32,525 bases of DNA from an uncultured Clostridia bacterium (GTDB lineage: Bacteria; Bacillota; Clostridia; Oscillospirales; Oscillospiraceae), in contig CANAZG010000026.1 in the NCBI GenBank assembly GCA_947365965.1, positions 1 through 32,525 on the forward strand, read 5' to 3'. A model generated the notes under the pieces. The model made no database searches and was not told the DNA's origin. It saw only the letters and a list, made by a program, of their open reading frames with translations. Every line of letters starts with the position of its first letter. The first letter of the stretch is position 1. The position numbers and the translations under genes were made by a program. Below, piece by piece: positions 1 through 7,437 of the stretch.

Positions 1-65
1 GGAAACCTTGGTAGCACGCTGGTAGCGTTTTCACAGAATGTTCATATTTGGATTCTGGGCAGAAC

Positions 66-106
66 AAAAAAGAAACGGATTTGCCGCTAAACACAGCAAA
101 TCCGTT
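66..106 (-). terminator. Intrinsic terminator after the glycosyltransferase gene
   Basis: Perfect 11-bp arms (AACGGATTTGC at 74-84 and GCAAATCCGTT at 96-106) enclose an 11-nt loop. On the minus strand the stem is followed by TTTCTTTTTT. It sits about 60 bp past the stop of the glycosyltransferase at 169 and would end that transcript. Bases 1-65 hold nothing I can name. Confidence 0.8.
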
Positions 107-168
107 CTGATAAACAGTTTTATGACAATGTGGTAAACATAACGCCGTTTTGCGCGAAAAAATACCCT

Positions 169-1296
169 CTACCCTACTGCGGCCCGCTCCGGCAAGAGCG
201 CGCCGTACTGCTCCACGACCAGAGGAAACACCCGGTTCAGGCGGTACTCCAGGACCTTCTCCCTGGCCCGGCCAGCCAGATCCTGCCGCAGCTGGGAGTC
301 CTCCCGCAGCCGCCGGATGGCGGCGGCACAGGCCGCCGCGTCCCCGTAGGGGAACAGGAGGCCCGTCTCGCCGTCCCGGATCAGGTCCACGTGGCCCTTG
401 ACCGCGCTGGCCGCCAGCGGAAGCCCTGCGTACATGGCCTCCATGATGTTGAAGGGCAGCCCCTCGCTCCGGCTGGCGGACACCGCCGCGTCCGCCATGG
501 CGTACCACCGGCCCATGTCCCGGATATGGCCGGGGAAGAGGATCCGCGCCTCCAGCCCCAGCTCCGACGCCAGGGCCTGACACGCCGGGCGCAATGCGCC
601 GTCCCCGGCCAGGATCAGCGCAATGTCCTCCGGCAGCAGCGCCATGGCCCGGATGAGGGTCTCCTGGCTCTTGCGTTTGGAGAACTCCGCCCCGTAGATC
701 AGCACAAAGGTCTCCGGGGAGAAGCCGTACTCCTCCCGCATGTCCTGGCGGAGGGTCTCCGGCAGCCGGTCAAATTGGGAGAAATCCACGCCTACGCCGG
801 GAATATGTACCACGCTGCGGCCCAATCGGTATTTCTGCGCCGCCTCATAGTCCCATTGGTTCATAGTCAGCAGCAGATCCGTCTGAGGCGCGGTCATCCG
901 TTCCGCCGCCAGAAGCAGCTGGCGCTTCAGGGCCGGCGTGTCCTGGTCAAAGAGGTAGCCGTGGACCATGTTGGCCACCGCCGGACGCGCCCCCAGTCCC
1001 GCCAGGGCCAGCCGGGTGAAGAAGGCGGCCAGGGCGGTGTGGGTGCTGACGAAGTCATAGCCCTCCTGGCGGATGAGCCTCCGCAGCAGAGCCGCTGCCT
1101 GAAAATTTTTCGGCGAGCCCATGGATTTCTCCAGAGGCAGGTGGATGACCCTGTCCGCAAAGGGGAGCTCCTGGGGCGCACCGCCGCAGGCGGCATGGAC
1201 CTCCCAGCCCTGCTGCTGAAACCATTGCAGGTAGGGAAGGTGAAAGTTGACGATGTGGGAATAGGTGGACGCGGTGAAGAGCGCTTTGGGGGCCAT
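169..1296 (-). CDS. Glycosyltransferase family 4 (GT4)
   Basis: A 375-residue GT-B fold glycosyltransferase. The N-terminal acceptor domain opens with a short beta strand and Ser/His loop (ALFTASTYSHIVNFHLPYL), typical of GT4 enzymes acting on capsule or exopolysaccharide. The C-terminal donor domain carries the family signature around residues 275-310 (VSASRSEGLPFNIMEAMYAG), where the two Glu residues of the EX7E motif contact the nucleotide sugar. No membrane segment is seen, so it is probably cytosolic or peripheral. The ATG at 1296 is preceded by GAGGAGGG. It is the last gene of the minus-strand run but has its own promoter (1327-1355) and a terminator at 66-106. There are no other surface-polysaccharide genes nearby, so donor and acceptor cannot be assigned. 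Confidence 0.88.
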   Translation of the reverse strand: MAPKALFTASTYSHIVNFHLPYLQWFQQQGWEVHAACGGAPQELPFADRVIHLPLEKSMGSPKNFQAAALLRRLIRQEGYDFVSTHTALAAFFTRLALAGLGARPAVANMVHGYLFDQDTPALKRQLLLAAERMTAPQTDLLLTMNQWDYEAAQKYRLGRSVVHIPGVGVDFSQFDRLPETLRQDMREEYGFSPETFVLIYGAEFSKRKSQETLIRAMALLPEDIALILAGDGALRPACQALASELGLEARILFPGHIRDMGRWYAMADAAVSASRSEGLPFNIMEAMYAGLPLAASAVKGHVDLIRDGETGLLFPYGDAAACAAAIRRLREDSQLRQDLAGRAREKVLEYRLNRVFPLVVEQYGALLPERAAVG

Positions 1297-1326
1297 ATTC
1301 GCCCTCCTCTCGCCGTTTCTTACGCC

Positions 1327-1355
1327 ATTATAGCACAGCCCTGCCCTGGGGGCAA
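1327..1355 (-). promoter_or_regulatory. Sigma-A type promoter for the GT4 gene
   Basis: On the minus strand, TTGCCC (1350-1355), a 17-bp spacer and TATAAT (1327-1332) with the extended TGC just before the -10. It lies in the 76-bp gap between the TIGR01440 gene and the glycosyltransferase, so the latter can be expressed independently of the tetrapyrrole operon. Confidence 0.7.
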
Positions 1356-1372
1356 CGGCGTTTTTCTGGAAG

Positions 1373-1933
1373 CTAGCGGCTCTCCCCCTCGTAGCAGGCC
1401 CGGCTGCCGCCGATGAACTTGGGCCGGGTCCGGGCGCAGAGGAGAAGGGCCTGACCGATGTGGTCCAGGCTCAGCCGCACCGGCACCGCCACGTCCCGCA
1501 GGTGCATCCCGATGAGGGTGCCGCCGATGTCCATGCCCCCGTGGGCCCGGATGTGCTCCACTGCCACCGGATGCCGGAAGGCCTCCCAGGCGGCGGTGGC
1601 GAAGGAGCCGCCCGCCTTGGGCTGGGGGCGGACGCTGACCGGGTCATAGCCGTATCGCTCCGCGCCCTCCGCCTCCAGGATCAGCGCCCGGTTCAGGTGC
1701 TCGCAGCACTGGGCGGCCAGGAAGATCCCACGCTCCTCCAGAACCGGGTAGATCCCCTGGAACACCGCCTGGGCGGTCTCCAGGCTGGAGGCCTTGCCGA
1801 TCTGCCCGCCGGTGATCTCCGAGGAGGAGCACCCCACCACGAACAAATCCCCCGGCCGGAGCCCCGATGCCGCCAGCAGCTCCTCCGCCGCAGTGCGGGC
1901 CTGGGCCTGAATCTCCTGATACACGTTTTCCAT
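1373..1933 (-). CDS. TIGR01440 / DUF436 family protein (YwlG-like)
   Basis: A 186-residue protein that matches the YwlG/TIGR01440 family over its full length, with the landmarks FVVGCSSSEITGGQIGKASS near residues 32-51, CCEHLNRALILE near 80, and HGGMDIGGTLIGMHLRDVAVPVR near 131-153. The biochemical role of the family is not established to my knowledge; the conserved Cys, His and Asp residues suggest a thiolase-like or metal-dependent fold. The start codon follows the hemB stop with no gap, so it is probably translated from the tetrapyrrole mRNA. This neighbourhood is the only functional hint. Confidence 0.85.
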   Translation of the reverse strand: MENVYQEIQAQARTAAEELLAASGLRPGDLFVVGCSSSEITGGQIGKASSLETAQAVFQGIYPVLEERGIFLAAQCCEHLNRALILEAEGAERYGYDPVSVRPQPKAGGSFATAAWEAFRHPVAVEHIRAHGGMDIGGTLIGMHLRDVAVPVRLSLDHIGQALLLCARTRPKFIGGSRACYEGESR

Positions 1934-2917
1934 CTATCCGATCTCCCCCTGGCGGATGGCGTCCGCCAGTTCCTTGGCGTAGTAGGTGATGAGCATGTTG
2001 GCCCCGGCCCGGAAGACCGCCAGGGCGGTCTCGCACATGATCCGCCTCTCGTCCACCAGCCCGGCCGCGGCGGCGGACTTTATCATGGCGTACTCTCCGG
2101 ACACCGAGTAGGCGCACATGGGCAGATCAAAGGCCTCCGCGCAGGACCGGAGCACATCCAGGTAGCACAGGGCGGGCTTGACCATGAGGATGTCCGCGCC
2201 CTCCGATGCGTCCAGGGCGCACTCCCGCAGGGCCTCCCGGCTGTTGTGGGGGTCCATCTGGTAGCCCCGGCGGTCCCCAAAGGCGGGGGCGGACCCGGCG
2301 GCCTCCCGGAAGGGGCCGTAGAAGGCGGAGGCGTACTTGGCGGAGTAGGCCATGATGGGGGTGGTCTGGAAGCCGTTCGCGTCCAGGGCGGACCGCAGGG
2401 AGGCGATGCGGCCGTCCATCATGTCCGAGGGGGCCACCATGTCCGCCCCGGCCCGGACGTGGCTGACGGCGATCCTGGCCAGACAGTCCAGAGTCTTGTC
2501 GTTGTCCACCTCCTGGCCGCAGAGGATACCGCAGTGGCCGTGGTCCGTATACTCGCACATGCACACGTCGGTGATGACGTAGAAGTCCGGATACCTCGCC
2601 TTGATGGCCCGGACGGCCTCTTGGACCACGCCCTGCTCCGCCCAGGCGAAGGAGCCGCAGCCGTCCTTCTCCGCCGGCAGGCCGAAGAGGATGGCGTGGG
2701 TCACGCCGTGGGCCAGACATTCCTCCACAGCCTTACACACGCTGTCCAGGCCGTAGTGGTTCTGGCCCGGCAGGCTGGCGATGGGACGCACGCCGGACAG
2801 GGTCTCGTCCACAAAGATGGGGTAGATCAGGGCGTCCGGGCTGAGCCGGGTCTCCCGGCACAGGCGGCGGACCTCCTCCGTCCGCCGGAGACGGCGGGGG
2901 CGGTTGATAAGCTCCAT
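1934..2917 (-). CDS. hemB: Delta-aminolevulinic acid dehydratase (porphobilinogen synthase)
   Basis: 327 residues, full length. It condenses two 5-aminolevulinate molecules to porphobilinogen in the cytosol. The Cys-rich stretch DVCMCEYTDHGHCG (about 117-130) matches the zinc-dependent subtype. The Schiff-base lysines lie in HVRAGADMVAPSDMMDGR (about 193-210) and in MVKPALCYLD near residue 245. The ATG at 2917 has GGAGGAA a few bases upstream. One base separates it from the cobA/hemD stop and it abuts the next gene, as expected for an operon. Although its product feeds HemC, hemB is transcribed after hemC and cobA/hemD. Confidence 0.96.
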   Translation of the reverse strand: MELINRPRRLRRTEEVRRLCRETRLSPDALIYPIFVDETLSGVRPIASLPGQNHYGLDSVCKAVEECLAHGVTHAILFGLPAEKDGCGSFAWAEQGVVQEAVRAIKARYPDFYVITDVCMCEYTDHGHCGILCGQEVDNDKTLDCLARIAVSHVRAGADMVAPSDMMDGRIASLRSALDANGFQTTPIMAYSAKYASAFYGPFREAAGSAPAFGDRRGYQMDPHNSREALRECALDASEGADILMVKPALCYLDVLRSCAEAFDLPMCAYSVSGEYAMIKSAAAAGLVDERRIMCETALAVFRAGANMLITYYAKELADAIRQGEIG

Positions 2918-2918
2918 G

Positions 2919-4421
2919 TTATTTTCCTCCGTTTGTCAGGTTGATTGCCAGCTCCGTCAGAGCGTCCATGGAGGCCCGCTCCGCCACCCGCACCGGGATG
3001 CCGTGCCGGCGGGCCTCCCCGGCGGTCTGCTCCCCGATGCACAGGCCCAGGGTTCGGCTGAAATCCGCGTCCGGCCCCAGGGCGGCCATCAGGCCCCGGA
3101 CCGTGGAGGCGGAGGTAAAGGCGATGAAATCGAAGCGTCCCTCCTCCAGTTCCCGGCGCAGCTCCTGGGAGCGGGCGGTGTTGCAGACGGTGCGGTAGAC
3201 CGGGATGTCGTCAAAGGCCGCGCCGTGCCGGGCCAGAGCCTCGGCAATGCCGGGGGCCCCCTCCTCCGCCCGGAGCAGCAGAACCCTGCCCCCAGCGGCG
3301 GCCAGCGCCTCCCCCAGGTGGGCACCGTCGCAGCGCTCCGGCACCAGATCGGCCTCCAGGCCGTGGCCGGAGAGGGCCCTGGCCGTGGCCGGACCCACGG
3401 CGGCCAGCCGGAGCGGGGCCAGATGCCGGGCGTCCCGCCCCAGGCTCCGCAGGCCCTGCCAGAAGGCATCCACCCCGGCGGGGCTGGTGAAGGCCAGCCA
3501 CTGGTAGGCGGACAGGTCCTCCAGCGTAGCCTCCATGGCCGGGCAGGGGAGGATGGGGGCGGTCTCGACGCAGGGCCAGGACGTGACCTCCGCCCCCAGC
3601 TCCCGCAGGCGGCCCGTCAGGGTCCCGGCCCGGTCCCTGGGGCGGGTGACCAGGATCCGCTTCCCCCGCAGGGGCAGCCGGTCAAACCAGCACAGCTCCT
3701 CCGCCAGGGCGCACACGCCGCCCACCACCAGCAGGGCCGGGCTGCGGATGCCCGTGGCGGCGGCCCGCTCCGGCAGGCTCTCCAGGGCGGCGGCGCACCG
3801 GCGCTGGCCGGGCAGGGTGCCGTTCTCCACCATGGCGGCGGGGGTGGCCCCGTCCATGCCCGCCGCCAGCAGCCCCGCCACAATGGCCGGCATGGCGGTC
3901 ACGCCCATGAGGAACACCAGGGTCCCCCTGGTCCGGACCAGGGCCTCAAAGTCGATTCTCAGGGGCTCCCCCTCCCGGGCGTGGCCGGTGATGATGTGGA
4001 GGGAGGAGGCGTAGTCCCTGTGGGTCACCGGGATGCCGCCGTAGGCCGCCGCCGCGATGGCGGAGGTCACGCCGGGGATCTCCCGGAAGTCCACCCCCTG
4101 CCGGGCCAGATGCTCCAGCTCCTCGCCCCCCCGGCCGAAGACGAAGGGGTCCCCGCCCTTCAGCCGCACCACGTTGTGGCCCTTCTGAGCCTCCTCCGCC
4201 AGGATCTGGTTGATCCGGTGCTGGGGGACCGGGTGGCGGGAGGCCTCCTTGCCCACGTCGATGGTCTGGGCCCCCGCCGGGATCCGCTCCAGCACCGCCG
4301 GGCTCACCAGCCGGTCATACACCACCACGTCCGCCTGCTCCAGGGCCCGCAGCCCCTTGATGGTCAGCAGCTCCGGGTCCCCGGGGCCCGCGCCCACCAG
4401 CGTTACTCTGCCTGCCGTCAT
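2919..4421 (-). CDS. cobA-hemD: Uroporphyrinogen-III C-methyltransferase / uroporphyrinogen-III synthase fusion
   Basis: A 500-residue bifunctional enzyme common in clostridia. Residues 1-240 are a SAM-dependent CobA/SUMT domain: VTLVGAGPGDPELLTIKG at the start, VVYDRLVSP, then RLKGGDPFVFGRGGEE, and MGVTAMPAIV. Residues about 250-495 are HemD, beginning at GKRILVTRPRDRAGTLTGRL, with FTSPAGVDAF and FIAFTSASTVRGLM. HemD closes hydroxymethylbilane to uroporphyrinogen III and CobA methylates it at C2 and C7 to precorrin-2, committing flux to siroheme and cobalamin. The start ATG overlaps the hemC stop by 4 bp (ATGA), indicating translational coupling. Confidence 0.96.
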   Translation of the reverse strand: MTAGRVTLVGAGPGDPELLTIKGLRALEQADVVVYDRLVSPAVLERIPAGAQTIDVGKEASRHPVPQHRINQILAEEAQKGHNVVRLKGGDPFVFGRGGEELEHLARQGVDFREIPGVTSAIAAAAYGGIPVTHRDYASSLHIITGHAREGEPLRIDFEALVRTRGTLVFLMGVTAMPAIVAGLLAAGMDGATPAAMVENGTLPGQRRCAAALESLPERAAATGIRSPALLVVGGVCALAEELCWFDRLPLRGKRILVTRPRDRAGTLTGRLRELGAEVTSWPCVETAPILPCPAMEATLEDLSAYQWLAFTSPAGVDAFWQGLRSLGRDARHLAPLRLAAVGPATARALSGHGLEADLVPERCDGAHLGEALAAAGGRVLLLRAEEGAPGIAEALARHGAAFDDIPVYRTVCNTARSQELRRELEEGRFDFIAFTSASTVRGLMAALGPDADFSRTLGLCIGEQTAGEARRHGIPVRVAERASMDALTELAINLTNGGK

Positions 4422-5293
4422 GGCCGTCCCTCCTTCAATTCCCGGGCCAGACGGCGGGCCAGGGCCTCCCCCTGGTCCGCCGGACCCTCCGCGTTGGCTG
4501 TGTACATGGTCTCGCTGCCGTCCACATAGAGGCCGGCAATATGGATGCGCTCCCCGGAGACGACGGCGTGGGCCGCCGTGGGGGAGGAGCAGCCCCCGTC
4601 CAGCTCCCGGACAAAGGCCCGCTCCGCCAGGGCGCAGAGGGTGGCCTCCCGGTCCCGGAGACAGTCAAAGAGGGCCGGGTCCAGCTCCCGGCGGCGCTGG
4701 ACCGCCAGAATGCCCTGGCCCGCCGCGGGCAGCAGCTCCTCGGGAGAGAACAGGCGGCAGATGCGCCCCTCCAGGCCCAGCCGCTTCAGTCCGGCCGCCG
4801 CCAGCGCCAGGGCCCCGAATTCCCCCTCATCCAGCTTTCGCAGCCGGGTGAGCACGTTGCCCCGGACGGGCCGGACCTCCACGCCGGGGAAGAGCTTTTG
4901 CAGCTGGAGCCGCCGCCGGGCGGAGGAGCAGCCGATGGGCCTGTCCGGATCCAGGGCGTCCGCCCCCAGTGGGAGCACCAGCGCGTCCCGGGGGTCCTCC
5001 CGCCGGGAGAAGGCCGCCAGGGGCAGGTCCTCCGGCAGGTCCATGGGCAGATCCTTGCAGCTGTGGACCGCCAGATCTACCCATCCCGCCCGGAGGGCGG
5101 CCTCCAGCTCCTGGACAAAGAGGCCCTTGCCGCCGATCTTGTCCAGGGTTCGGTCCAGAATGATATCGCCAGTGGTCTTCATGGTTACCAGCTCCAGCTG
5201 AACGTCCGGGTGGGCCCGGGCGATCTCCGCCATCACCAGCTCCGACTGGGCCACCGCCAGCCGGCTCTCCCGGCTGCCTACGCGAAGCTTCAT
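4418..5293 (-). CDS. hemC: Hydroxymethylbilane synthase (porphobilinogen deaminase)
   Basis: 291 residues. It polymerises four porphobilinogen units to hydroxymethylbilane. The N-terminus LRVGSRESRLAVAQSELV, the loop GLFVQELEAALRAGWVDLAVHSCKDLP (about 55-81) and RRRLQLQKLFPGVEVRPVRGNVLTRL are diagnostic. The dipyrromethane cofactor is attached to the Cys in LDGGCSSPTAAHAV (about residue 235). Slightly shorter than most homologues (about 305) at the C-terminus. AAGGAGG precedes the ATG. A 78-bp gap to sirC is largely filled by palindrome element A (5317-5379). Confidence 0.96.
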   Translation of the reverse strand: MKLRVGSRESRLAVAQSELVMAEIARAHPDVQLELVTMKTTGDIILDRTLDKIGGKGLFVQELEAALRAGWVDLAVHSCKDLPMDLPEDLPLAAFSRREDPRDALVLPLGADALDPDRPIGCSSARRRLQLQKLFPGVEVRPVRGNVLTRLRKLDEGEFGALALAAAGLKRLGLEGRICRLFSPEELLPAAGQGILAVQRRRELDPALFDCLRDREATLCALAERAFVRELDGGCSSPTAAHAVVSGERIHIAGLYVDGSETMYTANAEGPADQGEALARRLARELKEGRP

Positions 5294-5316
5294 GTGGTCC
5301 TCCTTCGTTTGTGGCT

Positions 5317-5379
5317 ATCCTTTTCTTTGTGAACAAAGAAAAGGATCAAAAGAAAAACTTTTTAGATTTTTTCAGAGCA
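5317..5379 (+). repeat. AT-rich palindromic repeat, copy A
   Basis: Perfect 14-bp arms (5317-5330 ATCCTTTTCTTTGT and 5333-5346) are followed by the conserved tail CAAAAGAAAAACTTTTTAG and then TCAGAG. Read on the minus strand, the tail begins CTCTGA, and this TGA is the sirC stop codon. It lies between sirC and hemC inside an operon, so it may reduce read-through or stabilise mRNA ends. See the other five copies. Confidence 0.75.
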
Positions 5380-5803
5380 CTTCCCGTATCCGTCTGGCGG
5401 CCTGGGCGGTTCTGCGGTGGTCCGTGCCGTCCCCCACAACCCCCGCCACCAGCCCCGCGCCCTCGCAGATGGCGGGGAAGAAGAAATCGCAGTCCGCCGG
5501 ACAGTCCGAGCGGTTGAAGAGAACCCCCTCCCGCCGGGCCTCCCGGCCCACGGCGGCGTTCACCGCTCCGTCGTCCGTGGCGGCCACCGTCAGGAAGACG
5601 CCGGCCAGATCCCCGTCCCGGTAGGTCCGGGGGAGGTGGGCCGCCCCCGCCAGGGGGCCGGCCAGCCGGGGGGAGATGACGGTCACCTCCGCGCCGAACC
5701 GGCACAGCACCTCCGCCCGGCGCAGGCCCACTGGCCCGCCGCCCACCACCACGGCCCGCCGGCCGGTGAGATCAACGAACAGGGGGAACCGGCTATTGCC
5801 CAT
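5372..5803 (-). CDS. sirC: Precorrin-2 dehydrogenase (SirC-like), short form
   Basis: 143 residues. NAD-binding Rossmann domain with the N-terminal signature FPLFVDLTGRRAVVVGGGPVGLRRAEVL (about 6-33), a VISPRLAG segment, FLTVAATDDGAVNAAVGREAR, and NRSDCPADCDFFFPAI near 97-112. This is the first domain of SirC/Met8p and the N-terminal part of CysG. It oxidises precorrin-2 to sirohydrochlorin. The C-terminal dimerisation/chelatase helices found in homologues of about 200 residues are missing. The stop codon falls at the edge of palindrome A, so the repeat may have trimmed the gene; a naturally short clostridial form is the alternative. It overlaps cobI by 11 bp. Confidence 0.85.
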   Translation of the reverse strand: MGNSRFPLFVDLTGRRAVVVGGGPVGLRRAEVLCRFGAEVTVISPRLAGPLAGAAHLPRTYRDGDLAGVFLTVAATDDGAVNAAVGREARREGVLFNRSDCPADCDFFFPAICEGAGLVAGVVGDGTDHRRTAQAARRIREVL

Positions 5804-6485
5804 CCCGCTTCACCACCACCACGGAGAAGTACCCGCTGTCCGCCGGCGCGTCGGCAAACCGGGGAAACACCCGCTCCCCCTCCATGCCGCAGTTCTCCAC
5901 CATGGCCGCGCCCTCCAGAAGGGACGCCTCCTCCAGCTTCTGCCGCAGCGCGCCCAGCTCCCGCCCGGCCTTCATGAACACCAGATTGGCGTCCACGGCC
6001 AGACAGTCGGCCACGTCCCGGTGGGAGGCGGGGACGATCAGCAGCCTGTCGCTGCCCTCGCACAGCCCGGTCCCCAGGGCCGCCGCCACTGCGCAGAAGG
6101 AGGGCACCCCGGGGATCAGCCGGGCCTCATAGCCCATGGCCAGCGCCCGGCGGTGGATGTACAGGTAGGTGGAGTAGACCGAGGGGTCCCCCAGGGTGAT
6201 GTAGGCCACCGTCTTTCCCTCCTCCAGCAGGGCGGCGATATCGGCGGCGATCCGGTCATGGGCCCGCTCCAGGGCCGCCGGGTCCCGGACCATGGGGGTG
6301 GAGCAGGGGAGGATGGTCTTGCCCTCGATGAGCTCCCCCACGATCTGCATGGCGGTCTTCTCCCCCGCGCCCTTGTCGGGCACGGCGATCACGTCCGCCT
6401 GGGAGAGAATGCGGTGGGCCTTGATGGTCAGCAGTTCCGGGTCCCCGGGGCCCACGCCCACGCCGTATAGAATGCCTTTTTTCAC
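5793..6485 (-). CDS. cobI: Precorrin-2 C20-methyltransferase
   Basis: 230 residues (CobI/CbiL). A tetrapyrrole methylase fold: GILYGVGVGPGDPELLTIKAHRIL at the N-terminus, VIAVPDKGAGEKTAM (the CobI-type insertion), GKTVAYITLGDPSVYSTYLYI (about 113-133), and GVPSFCAVAAALGTGL. It adds the C20 methyl to (cobalt-)precorrin-2, so at least part of the window supports cobalamin synthesis. Whether the cobalt-early or cobalt-late substrate is used cannot be read from the sequence; anaerobic clostridia normally use the cobalt-early route. It starts with GTG, which overlaps the lgt stop as GTGA. Confidence 0.9.
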   Translation of the reverse strand: MKKGILYGVGVGPGDPELLTIKAHRILSQADVIAVPDKGAGEKTAMQIVGELIEGKTILPCSTPMVRDPAALERAHDRIAADIAALLEEGKTVAYITLGDPSVYSTYLYIHRRALAMGYEARLIPGVPSFCAVAAALGTGLCEGSDRLLIVPASHRDVADCLAVDANLVFMKAGRELGALRQKLEEASLLEGAAMVENCGMEGERVFPRFADAPADSGYFSVVVVKRDGQ

Positions 6486-7411
6486 TGCGCTGTGTCCTCC
6501 TGTTCCTGAATGGGCTCCGCGGCCTCCATGGCCGCCTTCCGATGGACGTACAGGGCCTCCCGGCCCCGGGGGCGGCGCTTGTTCACGATCAGCACCCCCA
6601 GGGCCGCCGCGGCCAGCGCCACGCTCAGCAGCTGGCTGACCCGGATGGGCTGGCCGAAGAGCTCCCAGCCGAAGAGCTTGAGGGTGTCGGTGCGCAGGCC
6701 CTCGATCCAGGCCCGGCCCAGGCCGTACCAGATGAAGTAGAAGCAGGCGTTCTCCCCGTCAAAGCTCCGGCGCTTGGCGATGACGAACACGATCAGCGCC
6801 AGCCCGATCAGATTCCACAGGCTCTCGTAGAGGAACGTGGGGTGGACCTCGATATACTCCGAGGCCGTCACCCACACCCGCATCCGCCAGGGCAGGGCAG
6901 TCTCCCCGCCGAAGGCCTCCCGGTTGACGAAGTTCCCCCACCGGCCCACGGCCTGACCGATGAGCAGGCCCATGACCCCCAGGTCCGCGAAGGCGCCGAA
7001 GGGGATCTTCTTTTTCCGGCAGAAGACGTGGAGAACAAGATAGGCCGTGATGATGGCCCCGTAGATGGCCAGCCCCCCGTCCCAGATGGCGATCATCCGG
7101 CCCGGGTTCAGGCTGCCGTCCGCGTTTCGGAACAGGTCCAGGTAGAAGATCACATAGTAGAGTCTGGCCCCCAGGATGCACAGGGGGATCTGCCAGATCA
7201 TCATGTCGTAGATGTTGTCCTCGGTGATGCCATACCTCTTGCTCTGCCGGCAGCAGAACAGGATGGCCAGAATCAGCCCCGTGCAGATGATGATCCCGTA
7301 CCAGCGGATGCCGTTGCCGATGGGGATGGCCACCGGATCCGGGTTTACGGACCAGTCCCCAAAGAGCCCGGGGAAGCTGATGGGCATGTCGGTCCTGGCG
7401 TATTCGTACAT
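6482..7411 (-). CDS. lgt: Phosphatidylglycerol-prolipoprotein diacylglyceryl transferase
   Basis: 309 residues, integral membrane protein with about seven hydrophobic helices. It transfers diacylglycerol from phosphatidylglycerol to the lipobox Cys of prolipoproteins. The Lgt signature GQAVGRWGNFVNREAFGG lies near residues 150-167 and IRWYGIIICTGLILAI contains the N-terminal catalytic-region Tyr. HPTFLYESLWN and GLGRAWIEGLRTDTL are further family blocks. I chose the ATG at 7411 because AGGAGG (7423-7428) is 11 bp away, whereas the in-frame TTG at 7420 would be only 2 bp from it. It follows the M16 pair and is coupled to cobI. Confidence 0.95.
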   Translation of the reverse strand: MYEYARTDMPISFPGLFGDWSVNPDPVAIPIGNGIRWYGIIICTGLILAILFCCRQSKRYGITEDNIYDMMIWQIPLCILGARLYYVIFYLDLFRNADGSLNPGRMIAIWDGGLAIYGAIITAYLVLHVFCRKKKIPFGAFADLGVMGLLIGQAVGRWGNFVNREAFGGETALPWRMRVWVTASEYIEVHPTFLYESLWNLIGLALIVFVIAKRRSFDGENACFYFIWYGLGRAWIEGLRTDTLKLFGWELFGQPIRVSQLLSVALAAAALGVLIVNKRRPRGREALYVHRKAAMEAAEPIQEQEDTAQ

Positions 7412-7437
7412 AGCTGTCAATACCTCCTTATGCGGCG

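Noticed and set aside
130-1416. Long plus-strand reading frame opposite the glycosyltransferase
   Set aside because: Pro/Gly/Arg/His-rich shadow caused by high GC at third codon positions; no family resemblance, no ribosome binding site. The same applies to the long antisense frames at 1460-2944, 2904-4529, 6542-7552, 9054-10013, 10202-11710, 11274-12707, 19226-20788 and others.
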